Assembly: GCF_030547425.1 (NCBI RefSeq) | Contig: NZ_JAUORH010000005.1 | Span: 110,496-174,495, forward strand | DNA length: 64,000 nt | Source of the DNA: Tenacibaculum sp. 1_MG-2023 | GTDB taxonomy: Bacteria > Bacteroidota > Bacteroidia > Flavobacteriales > Flavobacteriaceae | Direction of reading: 5' to 3' | Part shown: positions 1 to 9,708 of the stretch, in pieces | Layout: the number at the start of each line of letters is the position of its first letter | Position numbering within the stretch: position 1 is the first letter of the stretch | The notes under the pieces: model-generated | The model's database searches: none | The model's input: the letters and a program-made list of their open reading frames with translations, nothing else | Told to the model about the DNA's origin: nothing | Made by a program: the position numbers and the translations under genes

Positions 1-1110
1 TCAATGTTAGGAGAATGGTTAGGTGTACATCAGTTTTTAGATTTAACTACCAACTTCTTCTTTGGCCACCAGGGATACGAATACATGGATTTAGGTAGAT
101 TCTGGCAAATATTCTTAGGTATTGGTTTAATATTATGGGTAGTTATGGTTGGTAGACATGTGTGGTATGGTATCCGTAAAAAAGACGATTCTAAACATTT
201 ACTTTCTATCCTATTAATAGCTGTAATTGCTATTGGTATGTTCTTTTTCTCAGGATTAATGTATGGAGAAAACAGCTCATTACCAGTAATTAATTATTGG
301 AGGTGGTGGCTCGTACACTTATGGGTAGAAGGTTTCTTTGAGGTATTTGCTACCGTAGTTATTGCTTATATCTTTTCTCGAATGAAAGTTATTTCAACCA
401 AAACAGCAGGAAAAACAGCGATAGCCTCAGCAACAATTTTCTTAGCAGGTGGTATCATTGGTACCTTACACCACTTATATTATTCAGGAACACCGGTGCA
501 AGCCATTGCCTTAGGAGCTACGTTTAGTGCTTTGGAAGTGGTACCGCTTACCTTAATGGGATTTGAAATTAGAGAAAACTGGAATTTGTTGAAAAAGAAT
601 GCTTGGATTCAACGTTATAAATGGCCTATCTTTTTCTTTATTGCTGTTGCTTTTTGGAACATGGTAGGGGCTGGTGTATTCGGGTTCTTAATCAACCCTC
701 CTATTGCACTATACTACATTCAAGGGTTAAATACTACTGCAGTACATGCACACACTGCCTTGTTTGGAGTATATGGAATGTTAGGTATGGGCTTTATTTT
801 AATTTGTTTACGTCTATATTCAAACATTGCTTGGAACGAAAAATTGGTAAAAAATGCATTTTGGTTCTTAAATATTGGATTGATATTAATGGTCGTATTA
901 AGCTTATTACCAGTTGGTATAATTCAAGCATACACCTCAATAACCAAAGGATATTCTTTTGCTAGAGATCCAGAGTTATTATACAATCCAACAGTACAAA
1001 CCTTAAAATGGATGCGAATGATAGGAGATATTGTATTCTCTTTAGGTATTGTATGTTTCTGCTGGTTTGTGGTAAAAACAACGATTAATGCTATAAAACA
1101 AAAATCGTAA
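1..1110 (+). CDS. norB: Nitric oxide reductase, quinol-dependent type, large subunit (5' end outside window)
   Basis: This is the C-terminal part (about 369 residues) of a heme-copper-type nitric oxide reductase, which reduces NO to N2O in the cytoplasmic membrane. The reading frame is open from base 1, so the start lies outside the window. Visible family marks are HLWVEG near residue 105 of this part, the histidine pair in GTLHHLYY near 156, and HAHTALFG near 248, which supply metal ligands of the active site. The segment GHQGYEYMDLGR before the helices is typical of the single-subunit quinol-oxidising form (qNor), not cytochrome-c NorB. Several hydrophobic helices follow one another to the end. 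A strong hairpin terminator lies just after the stop. The qNor versus cNor choice is inferred, because the N-terminal quinol-associated part is not visible. Confidence 0.93.
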   Translation, partial: SMLGEWLGVHQFLDLTTNFFFGHQGYEYMDLGRFWQIFLGIGLILWVVMVGRHVWYGIRKKDDSKHLLSILLIAVIAIGMFFFSGLMYGENSSLPVINYWRWWLVHLWVEGFFEVFATVVIAYIFSRMKVISTKTAGKTAIASATIFLAGGIIGTLHHLYYSGTPVQAIALGATFSALEVVPLTLMGFEIRENWNLLKKNAWIQRYKWPIFFFIAVAFWNMVGAGVFGFLINPPIALYYIQGLNTTAVHAHTALFGVYGMLGMGFILICLRLYSNIAWNEKLVKNAFWFLNIGLILMVVLSLLPVGIIQAYTSITKGYSFARDPELLYNPTVQTLKWMRMIGDIVFSLGIVCFCWFVVKTTINAIKQKS

Positions 1111-1126
1111 CACTTCTTTATTTTTA

Positions 1127-1164
1127 TAAAAAGTCTGTGTAATTATTTTTACACAGACTTTTTA
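1127..1164 (+). terminator. Rho-independent terminator after nitric oxide reductase
   Basis: Inverted repeat AAAAAGTCTGTGTAA / TTACACAGACTTTTT with a short AT loop, starting 17 bases after the stop codon and ending in a T run. It is AT-symmetric, so it could work on both strands, but only the upstream gene needs it. Confidence 0.85.
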
Positions 1165-1226
1165 TCTTCACAAAGATGTTATCTAAAATATCTTTAAAAA
1201 ACAATCCGTTAAGTTAATATCAAACT

Positions 1227-1275
1227 GTCATTACAAATGGATACTGAGCAAAGTCAAAGTGGAATCCGTCGATTA
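1227..1275 (+). repeat. Degenerate copy of the dispersed intergenic repeat
   Basis: The stretch with ATGGATACTGAGCAAAGTC followed by AAAGTGGAA matches the right end of the 510-bp unit found at 2791-4086 (there ACGGACACTGAGCGAAGTC then GAAGTGGAA). It lies between the nitric oxide reductase gene and the mtfA-like gene. A further weak relative, with CATTTCGAAGAAGG and GAGTGAGAAAT, lies at about 2247-2275. Confidence 0.5.
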
Positions 1276-1358
1276 GTAAATGGCTTCACTAATGTTTCCA
1301 CTCTACCCTATTTTTATATATTTGAAAAAAATTACTGGTTGTCGCAACTCTATTTTAA

Positions 1359-2228
1359 ATGACTTATCTATCTATAATTATAATCGTAGGTATTTTTCTT
1401 GTATTCAAAAAAAATATCTCAGCACCTCAATGGAAACAACCTACAACTCACTTTCCTAACAAATGGAAAATTAGTTTAACTAAAAAAGTTGCTTTTTACA
1501 ACGCACTTACTCCTGATAAAAAAGAATTGTTCGAGTTCAAGGTTTTTGAATTTTTATTAAATCATGACGTTGTTGGTGTTGACGTTACGATTACAATTAC
1601 GGACAAACTACTTATAGCTTCCAGTGCTGTAATTCCTATTTTTAATTTTCCTGAATGGCGCTACCCCAACATCAAAGAAATCATTTTATATCCTGCCATG
1701 TTTAACGAACATTTTGAAACAGAAGGAAACAACCGAAGAATTTTAGGAATGGTAGGTAACGGGTATTTAGAAGGAAAAATGATTTTATCTAAACCTGCTT
1801 TACATCTAGGTTTTGAAAATGAAACCGATAAAAAGAATACTGCCATCCACGAATTTGTGCATTTAATTGATAAACTAGATGGAAATATTGACGGAATTCC
1901 ACATGTATTATTAGAAAAACAATACAGCATTCCTTGGGTAGACTTAATCAACAAAAAGATTGAAGAAATATACAACGATGCTTCTGATATCAATCCGTAT
2001 GGAGGAACTAACAAAGCGGAGTTTTTCTCGGTAGCAAGCGAATACTTTTTTGAACGCCCAAAGTTATTAGCTAGAAAACACCCTGACCTTTATGAATTGC
2101 TAGAACAAATTTTTAAGCAAGATATGGATGACATGAATCTACATTTAAAACGTCTTGATATTTCCAGAAACGATCCTTGTCCTTGTGATAGCGGAGTGAA
2201 ATACAAAAAGTGTTGTGGGGTGAACTAA
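1359..2228 (+). CDS. mtfA: MtfA-like zinc metallopeptidase with C-terminal SEC-C motif
   Basis: The protein has 289 residues. An N-terminal hydrophobic segment (about residues 3-16) suggests membrane anchoring. The body carries the zinc-binding motif HEFVHLID near residue 164 and a downstream glutamate-rich helix (NKAEFFSVASEYFF), as in the MtfA/YeeI family. In Escherichia coli MtfA is a zinc-dependent peptidase that binds the Mlc repressor; I see no glucose phosphotransferase gene nearby, so that role should not be carried over. The last 18 residues form a SEC-C zinc motif (CPC, eight residues, CC), known from SecA tails and many stand-alone proteins. Length is normal for MtfA plus this addition. 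It is a single gene with non-coding repeats on both sides. Confidence 0.85.
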   Translation: MTYLSIIIIVGIFLVFKKNISAPQWKQPTTHFPNKWKISLTKKVAFYNALTPDKKELFEFKVFEFLLNHDVVGVDVTITITDKLLIASSAVIPIFNFPEWRYPNIKEIILYPAMFNEHFETEGNNRRILGMVGNGYLEGKMILSKPALHLGFENETDKKNTAIHEFVHLIDKLDGNIDGIPHVLLEKQYSIPWVDLINKKIEEIYNDASDINPYGGTNKAEFFSVASEYFFERPKLLARKHPDLYELLEQIFKQDMDDMNLHLKRLDISRNDPCPCDSGVKYKKCCGVN

Positions 2229-2461
2229 CCCTCTCCTATACTTTTCATTTCGAAGAAGGTACGAGTGAGAAATTGTAAGGTTCAGCGTAGTTAAATCTCA
2301 CAAAGTGAGTAACTCCTGTTCTTACTATTTTTTAGTCTCATACTCCTTCAATTGGACAGAGACCAATAAACACCTCTTCGGAAATCCACATTTTTTTCTG
2401 CATATTTCTCCTTTTAAATCATTGTTCTAATAGATAATTTTGCCTGTATAAAACATGAATT

Positions 2462-2737
2462 ATGGAAGAAGTAGTTTTTAAAGCCTTATTAACTGAAACT
2501 AAATTTAATAGAATAGACAATTTTATTCAAGAAATAATTAACAACAATCAAAATAACGGAGCTACCTACGAGTCAGTGAGAGAATCTATTATAAAATTGG
2601 TTTTATATCGATTTATTAAAATAGACACAACTGCTTCTACAGATTGTATTTTACGAGAGAATAATTTTTATCAAGCTCGTGAACTAGGTAGTGTGAGTTC
2701 TTGGTTAGAAAAAAGACGTACTTACGAGTATTCTTAA
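2462..2737 (+). CDS. Small hypothetical protein (91 aa)
   Basis: The 91-residue product is hydrophilic and probably mainly helical, with no signal peptide, membrane segment or recognised motif. The ATG follows an A/T-rich leader and the frame is closed by a TAA in AT-rich DNA. Composition (many Glu, Asn, Ile, Lys) fits the coding style of the neighbours, which is the main reason to keep it. It lies alone between mtfA and the 510-bp tandem repeat. No function can be suggested. Confidence 0.55.
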   Translation: MEEVVFKALLTETKFNRIDNFIQEIINNNQNNGATYESVRESIIKLVLYRFIKIDTTASTDCILRENNFYQARELGSVSSWLEKRRTYEYS

Positions 2738-2790
2738 TAAGATTACTTACATACACTAAAGTCGAATTGGATAACAACCTAATCCAATTA

Positions 2791-4086
2791 ATCTAAAACG
2801 GTCATTTCGAAGAAGCGATTTTATGAGCGACTGAGAAATCTCATGAATCAGAATTACTCACAAACTACTACTTTCATTTTGTCTTGATACAAAACGAAAC
2901 AAAAAATCAAGACTTATTTTTCTTTTTTTGAATTCTACGTTGTATTCCGTATTCGAATCCAGACCGTAAACTCTTTGGATTCTCTTCTACTCCATAACCT
3001 TGAATGCTAGCAAAATAAAAATAGGTCGATTTTTACTCATAAGCCTTCTCTACCCCCTCGCAATTACGGTAAAAACCATCCTTAGAAAGCAAGCCGAAAA
3101 TTAACAACAAACTGTCACTTCGAGTGAAATTCACGAAATACAGTGAAGGGAATTTTGTATCGAGAAGTATTTGGTAGTAACAAGGTTCTCGATACTATTT
3201 TGTTCCTCTACGTTGCACAAAATCACTCGAACTGACATCTTAACGTCATTATGAACGGACACTGAGCGAAGTCGAAGTGGAAAGTGACGTAATCTCATGA
3301 ATCTAAAACGGTCATTTCGAAGAAGCGATTTTATGAGCGACTGAGAAATCTCATGAAGCAGAGTTACTCACAAACATATACTTTCATTTTGTCTTGATAC
3401 AAAACGAAACAAAAAATCAAGATTTATTTTTCCTTTTTTGAATTCTACGTTGTATTCCATATTCGAATCCAGATCGTAAGCTCTTTGGACTCTCTTATAC
3501 TCCATAACCTTGAATGCTACTAAAATAAAAATAGGTCGGTCTTTACTCATACTCTTCTCTACCCCCTCGCAAAGACGATAATAAAACGTCCTCAGGAAGC
3601 AAGCCTAGAATTAACAACAAACTCTCACTTTGAGTGAAATTCATTAAACATAATAAAAGGAGTTTTGTATCGAGAAGTATTTGATAACAACAAGCTTCTC
3701 GATACTATTTTGTTCCACTACGTTGCACAAAATCACTCGAACTGACACCTTAACGTCATTATGAACGGACACTGAGCGAAGTCGAAGTGGAAAGTGACGT
3801 AATCTCATGAATCTAAAACGGTCATTTCGAAGAAGCGGTTTTATGAACGACTGAGAAATCTCATGAAGCAGAGTTACTCACAAACATATACTTTCATTTT
3901 GTCTTGATATAAAACGAAACAAAAAATCAAGACTTATTTTTCTTTTTTTGAATTCTACGTTGTATTCCGTATTCGAATCCAGACCGTAAACTCTTTGGAT
4001 TCTCTTATACTCCATAACCTTGAATCCTAGCAAAATAAAAATAGGTCGGCGTTTATCCATACTCTTCTCCACCTCCTCGCAAAAAC
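2791..4086. repeat. Tandem repeat with exact 510-bp period, about 2.5 copies
   Basis: The units begin with ATCTAAAACGGTCATTTCG at 2791, 3301 and 3811, exactly 510 bases apart. The first two copies are complete and the third is cut at about 4086. Each unit contains the element GTCATTTCGA...GCGACTGAGAAATCTC, a block that reads as a short open frame on the minus strand, and an imperfect long hairpin with arms GTATCGAGAA / TTCTCGATAC and CACTTCGAGTGA / TCACTCGAAC. The minus-strand frame has a stop in copy 1, and most base differences between copies 2 and 3 would change the residue, so I treat it as non-coding. The block fills most of the 1.57 kb between the small gene and hsdM. Confidence 0.9.
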
Positions 4087-4310
4087 AAAAACCAACACAC
4101 AACAACTAACAAAATTCTAAAAACAAACATTTTTCTATTACGGTACGTATACTTTTAAAACTTATACAACAATACTAAATCTTATTTTTAACACACTTAC
4201 CTCTTTTTTACGCTTTCTTATGGTTTTCCGTAGGGTAATTGTACGGGTTTTGTTATTTTAGGGCGTTTAAAATAACACAAAATTTCTTCCTTAATAAGGA
4301 AATAAAATAT

Positions 4311-6656
4311 ATGACACATACGAGCCACAATAAATTAGTATCGTTTATATGGTCTATTGCAGACGATTGTTTACGAGATGTTTATGTACGAGGAAAATAT
4401 AGAGATGTAATTTTACCAATGATCGTTTTACGTAGGTTAGATGTATTACTTGAACCTACAAAAGATGAAGTATTAGAGGAAAAACGATTTCAAAAAGAAG
4501 AATTGGGTTTTACGGAAGATGATGCAAACGGTTTAACTAAGGCTTCTGGCTATGTGTTTTACAATACCAGTAAATGGACGCTTCAAAAATTACATGATAC
4601 AGCAACCAATAGTCAACAATTATTACAAGCAAATTTTGAAGAGTACTTGCTTGGTTTTAGTAGTAATGTGCGTGAAATTATAACGAAGTTCAACTTAAAA
4701 GCACAAATACGCCATATGGCGAATAAAGATGTGTTGTTGGATGTACTTGAAAAGTTTACCTCACCACATATTAATTTAACTCCTTTTGAAAAGCAAGATC
4801 CTGATGGAAGAAAATTACCGCCCCTAACAAATTTAGGAATGGGATATGTTTTTGAGGAATTAATACGCAAGTTTAATGAAGAAAACAATGAAGAAGCCGG
4901 TGAACACTTTACTCCAAGAGAGGTAATTGATTTAATGACGCATTTAGTTTTTGATCCAATTAAAAATGAATTACCTCCCTTAATGACTATTTACGACCCA
5001 GCTTGTGGTAGTGGTGGTATGCTAACCGAATCGCAAAACTTTATAAAAGATCCTGACGGAGAAATTAAAGCAAAGGGGGATGTTTATTTATTCGGAAAAG
5101 AAATTAACGATGAAACCTACGCTATTTGTAAGTCGGATATGATGATTAAAGGGAACAATCCTGAAAACATTCGTGTAGGCTCTACCTTATCTACCGATGA
5201 GTTTGCGGGAAAGTACTTTGATTTTATGTTGTCGAATCCTCCTTATGGGAAATCATGGGCTTCGGATGTAAAATATATTAAAGACGGAAAAGATGTTATC
5301 GATCCTCGTTTCATTATCAATCTAACAAATTATTGGGGAGAACTCGAAACAGTAGATGCAACACCAAGAAGTTCGGACGGACAACTCTTGTTTTTAATGG
5401 AAATGGTAAATAAAATGAAACCATTGCATGAAAGCGGTTTAGGTTCACGTATTGCTTCGGTACATAACGGTTCTAGCTTATTCACAGGAGATGCCGGCGG
5501 AGGAGAAAGTAACATACGCCGTTATATTATAGAAAACGATTTGTTAGATTGTATTATACAATTACCCAACAACTTATTTTATAATACAGGAATTACCACT
5601 TATATATGGATGCTGACTAACAACAAACCTTCACACAGAAAAGGAAAGGTTTTGTTAATTGATGCTTCTCAACAATTTCAAAAGCTCCGTAAAAACTTAG
5701 GAAATAAAAACTGTGAATTAACTGCCGAACATATTCAGCAAATTATGAACGCCTATGAGGCATTTCAAAATGTAGCGGCAGTGGAAGATACTGATTTGGC
5801 AGTGCAAGTGTTTAACAATACTGATTTTGGCTATTATAAAGCAACTATTGAACGCCCAGCACGTTTAAACGCTCAATTTACTGAAGGACGTATAGCAACC
5901 TTGCGTTTCGATAAAACCTTAAACGCACCAATGGCATGGGCATATGAAACCTATGGAGACAAGGTATATACAGACTTGGCGTCATTAGAAGAACCGATAT
6001 TGGCGTGGTGTGAAGCGCAAGATATCAACTTATCAAGCGCTTACCGTAAAAAGTTAAGCAACCCAAAAACATGGAATAAACATTTAAGCTTAGTTAAGGG
6101 CGCTCAAGAATTATTTAGGCATATTGGTAATGCATTGTATACCGATTTTAATGTGTTTAAAAAAGAGGTAGATGCCGTGTGTAAAACTAAAGACATCATA
6201 CTAAGCGCCAGTGAAAAGAAAACCATTTTACAGGCAGTAAGTTGGTATGATGAAGCCGCGGAAAAGGTGATAAAGAAACGACAAAAGTTTACACCTAAGC
6301 AATTAGAAGAGCTTCTAGTACGATTAGGGTGTGCAAAAGAAAATTTAGCTGACTTTGGTTATTATGCTACAGAAAAAGCCAATGAATATATTATTTACGA
6401 AACCCAAAGTGATTTACGTGATTATGAAAACATACCGCTAAACGACACCATACATAATTACTTTACAAAGGAAGTACAACCGCATGTTGCTGAAGCTTGG
6501 GTAGCTATAGAAAAAACCAAAATTGGTTATGAAATTAGCTTTAATAAGTATTTTTATAAGCACAAGCCTTTGCGAAGTATAGAAGAAGTTACAGCTGATA
6601 TTTTAGCTTTAGAAACACAAAGTGATGGTTTAATTGCTAATATTTTAAAGTTTTAA
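4311..6656 (+). CDS. hsdM: Type I restriction-modification system, DNA methyltransferase subunit
   Basis: This 781-residue protein is an N6-adenine methyltransferase, the M subunit that methylates the recognition site together with HsdS and forms the core of the restriction complex. The SAM-binding motif DPACGSGGM lies near residue 229 and the catalytic NPPYG near 308. The N-terminal HsdM helical domain (FIWSIADDCLRD...) starts directly after the chosen ATG. An upstream in-frame ATG at 4239 would add 24 residues that do not fit the family, while 4311 follows AAGGAAATAAAAT, so 4311 is preferred. It is longer than the common 500-550-residue HsdM because of a C-terminal extension from about residue 560, as in some other type I M subunits. 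It is the first gene of a five-gene operon; hsdS follows after 4 bases. Confidence 0.95.
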   Translation: MTHTSHNKLVSFIWSIADDCLRDVYVRGKYRDVILPMIVLRRLDVLLEPTKDEVLEEKRFQKEELGFTEDDANGLTKASGYVFYNTSKWTLQKLHDTATNSQQLLQANFEEYLLGFSSNVREIITKFNLKAQIRHMANKDVLLDVLEKFTSPHINLTPFEKQDPDGRKLPPLTNLGMGYVFEELIRKFNEENNEEAGEHFTPREVIDLMTHLVFDPIKNELPPLMTIYDPACGSGGMLTESQNFIKDPDGEIKAKGDVYLFGKEINDETYAICKSDMMIKGNNPENIRVGSTLSTDEFAGKYFDFMLSNPPYGKSWASDVKYIKDGKDVIDPRFIINLTNYWGELETVDATPRSSDGQLLFLMEMVNKMKPLHESGLGSRIASVHNGSSLFTGDAGGGESNIRRYIIENDLLDCIIQLPNNLFYNTGITTYIWMLTNNKPSHRKGKVLLIDASQQFQKLRKNLGNKNCELTAEHIQQIMNAYEAFQNVAAVEDTDLAVQVFNNTDFGYYKATIERPARLNAQFTEGRIATLRFDKTLNAPMAWAYETYGDKVYTDLASLEEPILAWCEAQDINLSSAYRKKLSNPKTWNKHLSLVKGAQELFRHIGNALYTDFNVFKKEVDAVCKTKDIILSASEKKTILQAVSWYDEAAEKVIKKRQKFTPKQLEELLVRLGCAKENLADFGYYATEKANEYIIYETQSDLRDYENIPLNDTIHNYFTKEVQPHVAEAWVAIEKTKIGYEISFNKYFYKHKPLRSIEEVTADILALETQSDGLIANILKF

Positions 6657-6660
6657 AAAG

Positions 6661-7908
6661 ATGGAAGCAGTTAAAAAACGATTAAACGAAAATAGCTTAC
6701 AGCGTTATCCATCTTATAAAGATTCTGGGGTAGAATGGTTGGGAGAAATTCCTGAACATTGGGAGTTAAAACGTTTTAAACATCTTTTTAAAGAGAAGAA
6801 AATAACTCACAATATTGAATTAAACTCAGGCTCTATTAGTTTTGGTAAAGTCGTTTATAAAGATGACGAAAAGGTTCCTTTAGCAACGAAAAAATCTTAT
6901 CAGGTTTTAAATAAAGGCGAATTTTTAATAAATCCTTTAAATTTAAATTATGATTTAATTAGTCTTAGAATAGCTTTATCGGATAAAGATGTTGTTGTAA
7001 GTTCTGGTTACATTATAGTACAAAACGCTATAGAAATCTCAAAATCATATTTTAAGTGGTTATTACATATTTTTGATATTGCTTATATGAAAACCTTAGG
7101 TTCAGGGGTGAGACAAACATTAAGTTTTACACACATAGCTAATTCAGAGTTAGTATTCCTTCCAATCCAAGAACAAACAGCCATCGCTACTTTTTTAGAC
7201 GATAAAACTCAAAAAATACAAGAAGCAATTAAGATAAAAGAGCAACAAATTGCTTTATTAAAAGAGCGTAAACAAATACTCATACACAAAGCCGTAACTC
7301 GTGGTTTAGATGATAGCGTTCCTCTAAAAGATAGTGGCGTAGATTGGATTGGTAAAATTCCTGAGCATTGGGAGGTGAAGAGATTTAAATTTACATGTGA
7401 TATAACTACAGGATCTAAAAATACAGAGGATAAAGTAGAAAACGGGAAATACCCCTTTTACGTAAGATCGCAAACTCCTGAAAAAATTAATACTTATACT
7501 TTTGATGGAGAAGCAATTTTGACTGCAGGAGATGGCGCGGGTGTAGGTAAAGTATTTCATTATATAAATGGAAAGTTTGATTACCACCAAAGGGTATATA
7601 AGTTTAGTAGTTTTCGAATGGTACATGGAAAATTTCTATTTTATTATTTAAGAAGTGAATTTTTTAATGTTGCTTTAAATGGAGAAGCTAAATCAACAGT
7701 TGATAGTTTAAGATTACCATTAATTCAGAACTTTATGGTAACTATACCTCATTATTCCGAACAAAAGAGGATTCTTGAGTTTATTGATAGTAAATCAGAA
7801 AAAATAAATAAAACCATTAGTTTAAAACAAGAAGAAATAGAAAAGTTAAAAGAATACAAAAGCAGTTTAATAAATAGTGTGGTAACGGGTAAGGTGAAGG
7901 TGTGTTAA
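6661..7908 (+). CDS. hsdS: Type I restriction-modification system, specificity subunit
   Basis: The 415-residue protein supplies DNA sequence recognition. It has two target-recognition domains, each opened by the same spacer motif: KDSGVEWLGEIPEHWE near residue 20 and KDSGVDWIGKIPEHWE near residue 222. A helical conserved region rich in Lys, Glu and Gln after IQEQTAIATFLDD (about 175-220) separates them, and a second one (EQKRILEFIDSKSEKI) lies at the C terminus. Both halves appear complete. The repeated halves are a normal substrate for recombination that changes specificity. The next gene, a DUF262 protein, begins 28 bases downstream on the same strand. Confidence 0.95.
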   Translation: MEAVKKRLNENSLQRYPSYKDSGVEWLGEIPEHWELKRFKHLFKEKKITHNIELNSGSISFGKVVYKDDEKVPLATKKSYQVLNKGEFLINPLNLNYDLISLRIALSDKDVVVSSGYIIVQNAIEISKSYFKWLLHIFDIAYMKTLGSGVRQTLSFTHIANSELVFLPIQEQTAIATFLDDKTQKIQEAIKIKEQQIALLKERKQILIHKAVTRGLDDSVPLKDSGVDWIGKIPEHWEVKRFKFTCDITTGSKNTEDKVENGKYPFYVRSQTPEKINTYTFDGEAILTAGDGAGVGKVFHYINGKFDYHQRVYKFSSFRMVHGKFLFYYLRSEFFNVALNGEAKSTVDSLRLPLIQNFMVTIPHYSEQKRILEFIDSKSEKINKTISLKQEEIEKLKEYKSSLINSVVTGKVKVC

Positions 7909-7936
7909 TGTAATAAAAATATAAGAAGAAAAAGAA

Positions 7937-9697
7937 ATGAAAGAGTTAATCTATAATGTTGAAAGTATTTTTAACACACAAGAGCAAATAGGATGTTTAT
8001 TTCAATACAATGCTATTGGTTACCATATACCAGCCTATCAGAGAGGTTACAAATGGGGATCTGACAAACATGGAGCGGTTACAATATTATTAAACGATTT
8101 ATGGAATCAATATCAAAAATATAAGTCGTCAGATAAAAAAGAATATTTTTTGCAATACATAACAGTAAAACCTATTCTAATAGATGAAAACACGTATTTA
8201 GAGGTAATTGATGGGCAACAAAGATTAACAACACTTTCCATTTTACTATCGTGTTTTGCTGCTTTATTGGAACATAAAAATATTGCAGACAGTAAATTAG
8301 ATTATGCTATTAGAGAAAACTTTTTTAAAGACCATATATATCAAAAAGAATCTTTTTTAAGTTTAGTAGCCCATAATTGGGAAAACCTTATAGCAGCTGA
8401 TAATTCATTAAACAAACAAGATGTTTTTTATCTGTTTAAGGCTTCTAAAAAATGTTATGAAACTTTAACTTCAAGTAGACAAAAAAAAGAATTAGTAAAT
8501 TTTTATAATTATATCTGTGCCTATGTCAAGATAATTGTAAATTCTGTTGAAAAGCACATAGTAAGTGAAACAGTATTTAAAAATTTAAATAGTAACAAAG
8601 TACCTTTAACAGAAACAGAATTAATAAAAGGACTTTTTATAACTAAAGTAGGTAGAGAGATAATTAAACATAATGGTAAAGGTACTTTTCAAGAATTAAC
8701 AGAAAAAAGAATAACCATTGGTAGGCAGTGGGATGAAATTACTGCATGGGCAAATAATCCTGAAATTTTTAATTTATACTTTAACGATTCTTCTACAGAT
8801 GGAATGTTTAACTTACTACACATAGCAGCCCAATCAACAGTTAAGAAATGTATTCATGTTTCAAGTAAAAAAGGAGAGTTTAACTTATTTAATTATTATT
8901 TAGAAAATGAGAATTTTGTAAAAAGCTTTCATATAATTGTAGAAGTTAAAAATAAACTAGAGTCTTGGTTTTACAATACAGAAATATATAACCTAATAGG
9001 TTTTCTTAGGTTTGAAAAAGCTAATAAACATAAGTTTAAAAACAAATTACTAGAGTTTTTAACCTATGATTCAATTAAAAAATTAAAAGAAGAGTTAAAT
9101 GCATTAAAAAAAGATATTTTAAACATAAACATTGATGAAGTATCTTATGCTGATGAAGATAGTACCCCTTTACATAATATACTATTGGCTATGAACGTAT
9201 TTCCCATAGGGCAAGAAAATGTAAGATTTGATTTTTATAGTTATAAAGATGAAAATTGGACTTTAGAACATATTTTTCCTCAAACACCAGAAGGTAAAAA
9301 TGTTGTTTTAGATAATCCACAAAAAGAGGCTATAAAACAAATTTTAGGAGATAAAATAACAGACGAAATAAAGACTGTTTTAGCATTAGAAGTTAGAGAA
9401 GAGCCAGAGAAAGAAATCTATTACAAAGCTTTAAAAGAGGATAGGGGGTTAAACAGTATTGGTAATATGTGTTTGCTTTCACTAAAAGATAATAGCTCTA
9501 ATGGGAATAAGTTTTTTAATGATAAAAGAAAAAATATTTTAGAGCGTATACAAAGAGGAAGTTTTGTACCTAAACATACTTTTGATGTATTTAGCAAAAT
9601 GTTTCCAGAAGCAGATACAGGCAACATGAAAGCATGGACAGGTACTGATATTTTAAAACATGAAAATCATATAAAGCAAACTATAAACACCTTGTAG
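7937..9697 (+). CDS. DUF262/DUF1524 (GmrSD-like) protein with HNH nuclease motif
   Basis: The 586-residue protein has an N-terminal DUF262 domain, with PAYQRGYKW near residue 31 and the nucleotide-related motif DGQQRLTT near residue 91. A C-terminal DUF1524-type HNH region has EHIFPQ near residue 444, followed by the usual IGNMCLL...NGNKFFNDKR block. This is the arrangement of GmrSD type IV enzymes, which cut modified DNA using NTP. It sits between hsdS and the next DUF262 gene with gaps of 28 and 11 bases, so it is almost certainly co-transcribed with the type I system. The target and the relation to HsdMSR are unknown; an additional anti-phage nuclease is the reasonable inference. Confidence 0.88.
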   Translation: MKELIYNVESIFNTQEQIGCLFQYNAIGYHIPAYQRGYKWGSDKHGAVTILLNDLWNQYQKYKSSDKKEYFLQYITVKPILIDENTYLEVIDGQQRLTTLSILLSCFAALLEHKNIADSKLDYAIRENFFKDHIYQKESFLSLVAHNWENLIAADNSLNKQDVFYLFKASKKCYETLTSSRQKKELVNFYNYICAYVKIIVNSVEKHIVSETVFKNLNSNKVPLTETELIKGLFITKVGREIIKHNGKGTFQELTEKRITIGRQWDEITAWANNPEIFNLYFNDSSTDGMFNLLHIAAQSTVKKCIHVSSKKGEFNLFNYYLENENFVKSFHIIVEVKNKLESWFYNTEIYNLIGFLRFEKANKHKFKNKLLEFLTYDSIKKLKEELNALKKDILNINIDEVSYADEDSTPLHNILLAMNVFPIGQENVRFDFYSYKDENWTLEHIFPQTPEGKNVVLDNPQKEAIKQILGDKITDEIKTVLALEVREEPEKEIYYKALKEDRGLNSIGNMCLLSLKDNSSNGNKFFNDKRKNILERIQRGSFVPKHTFDVFSKMFPEADTGNMKAWTGTDILKHENHIKQTINTL

Positions 9698-9708
9698 ATA
9701 TAATAGCT

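Noticed and set aside
621..965. Open frame of 114 codons within the nitric oxide reductase gene
   Set aside because: Out-of-frame shadow of a clearly conserved membrane protein.
3368..4105. Two similar minus-strand open frames (60 and 75 codons) inside the 510-bp repeats
   Set aside because: Copy 1 has an internal stop, and most base differences between copies 2 and 3 change the residue, so there is no sign of selection on a protein.
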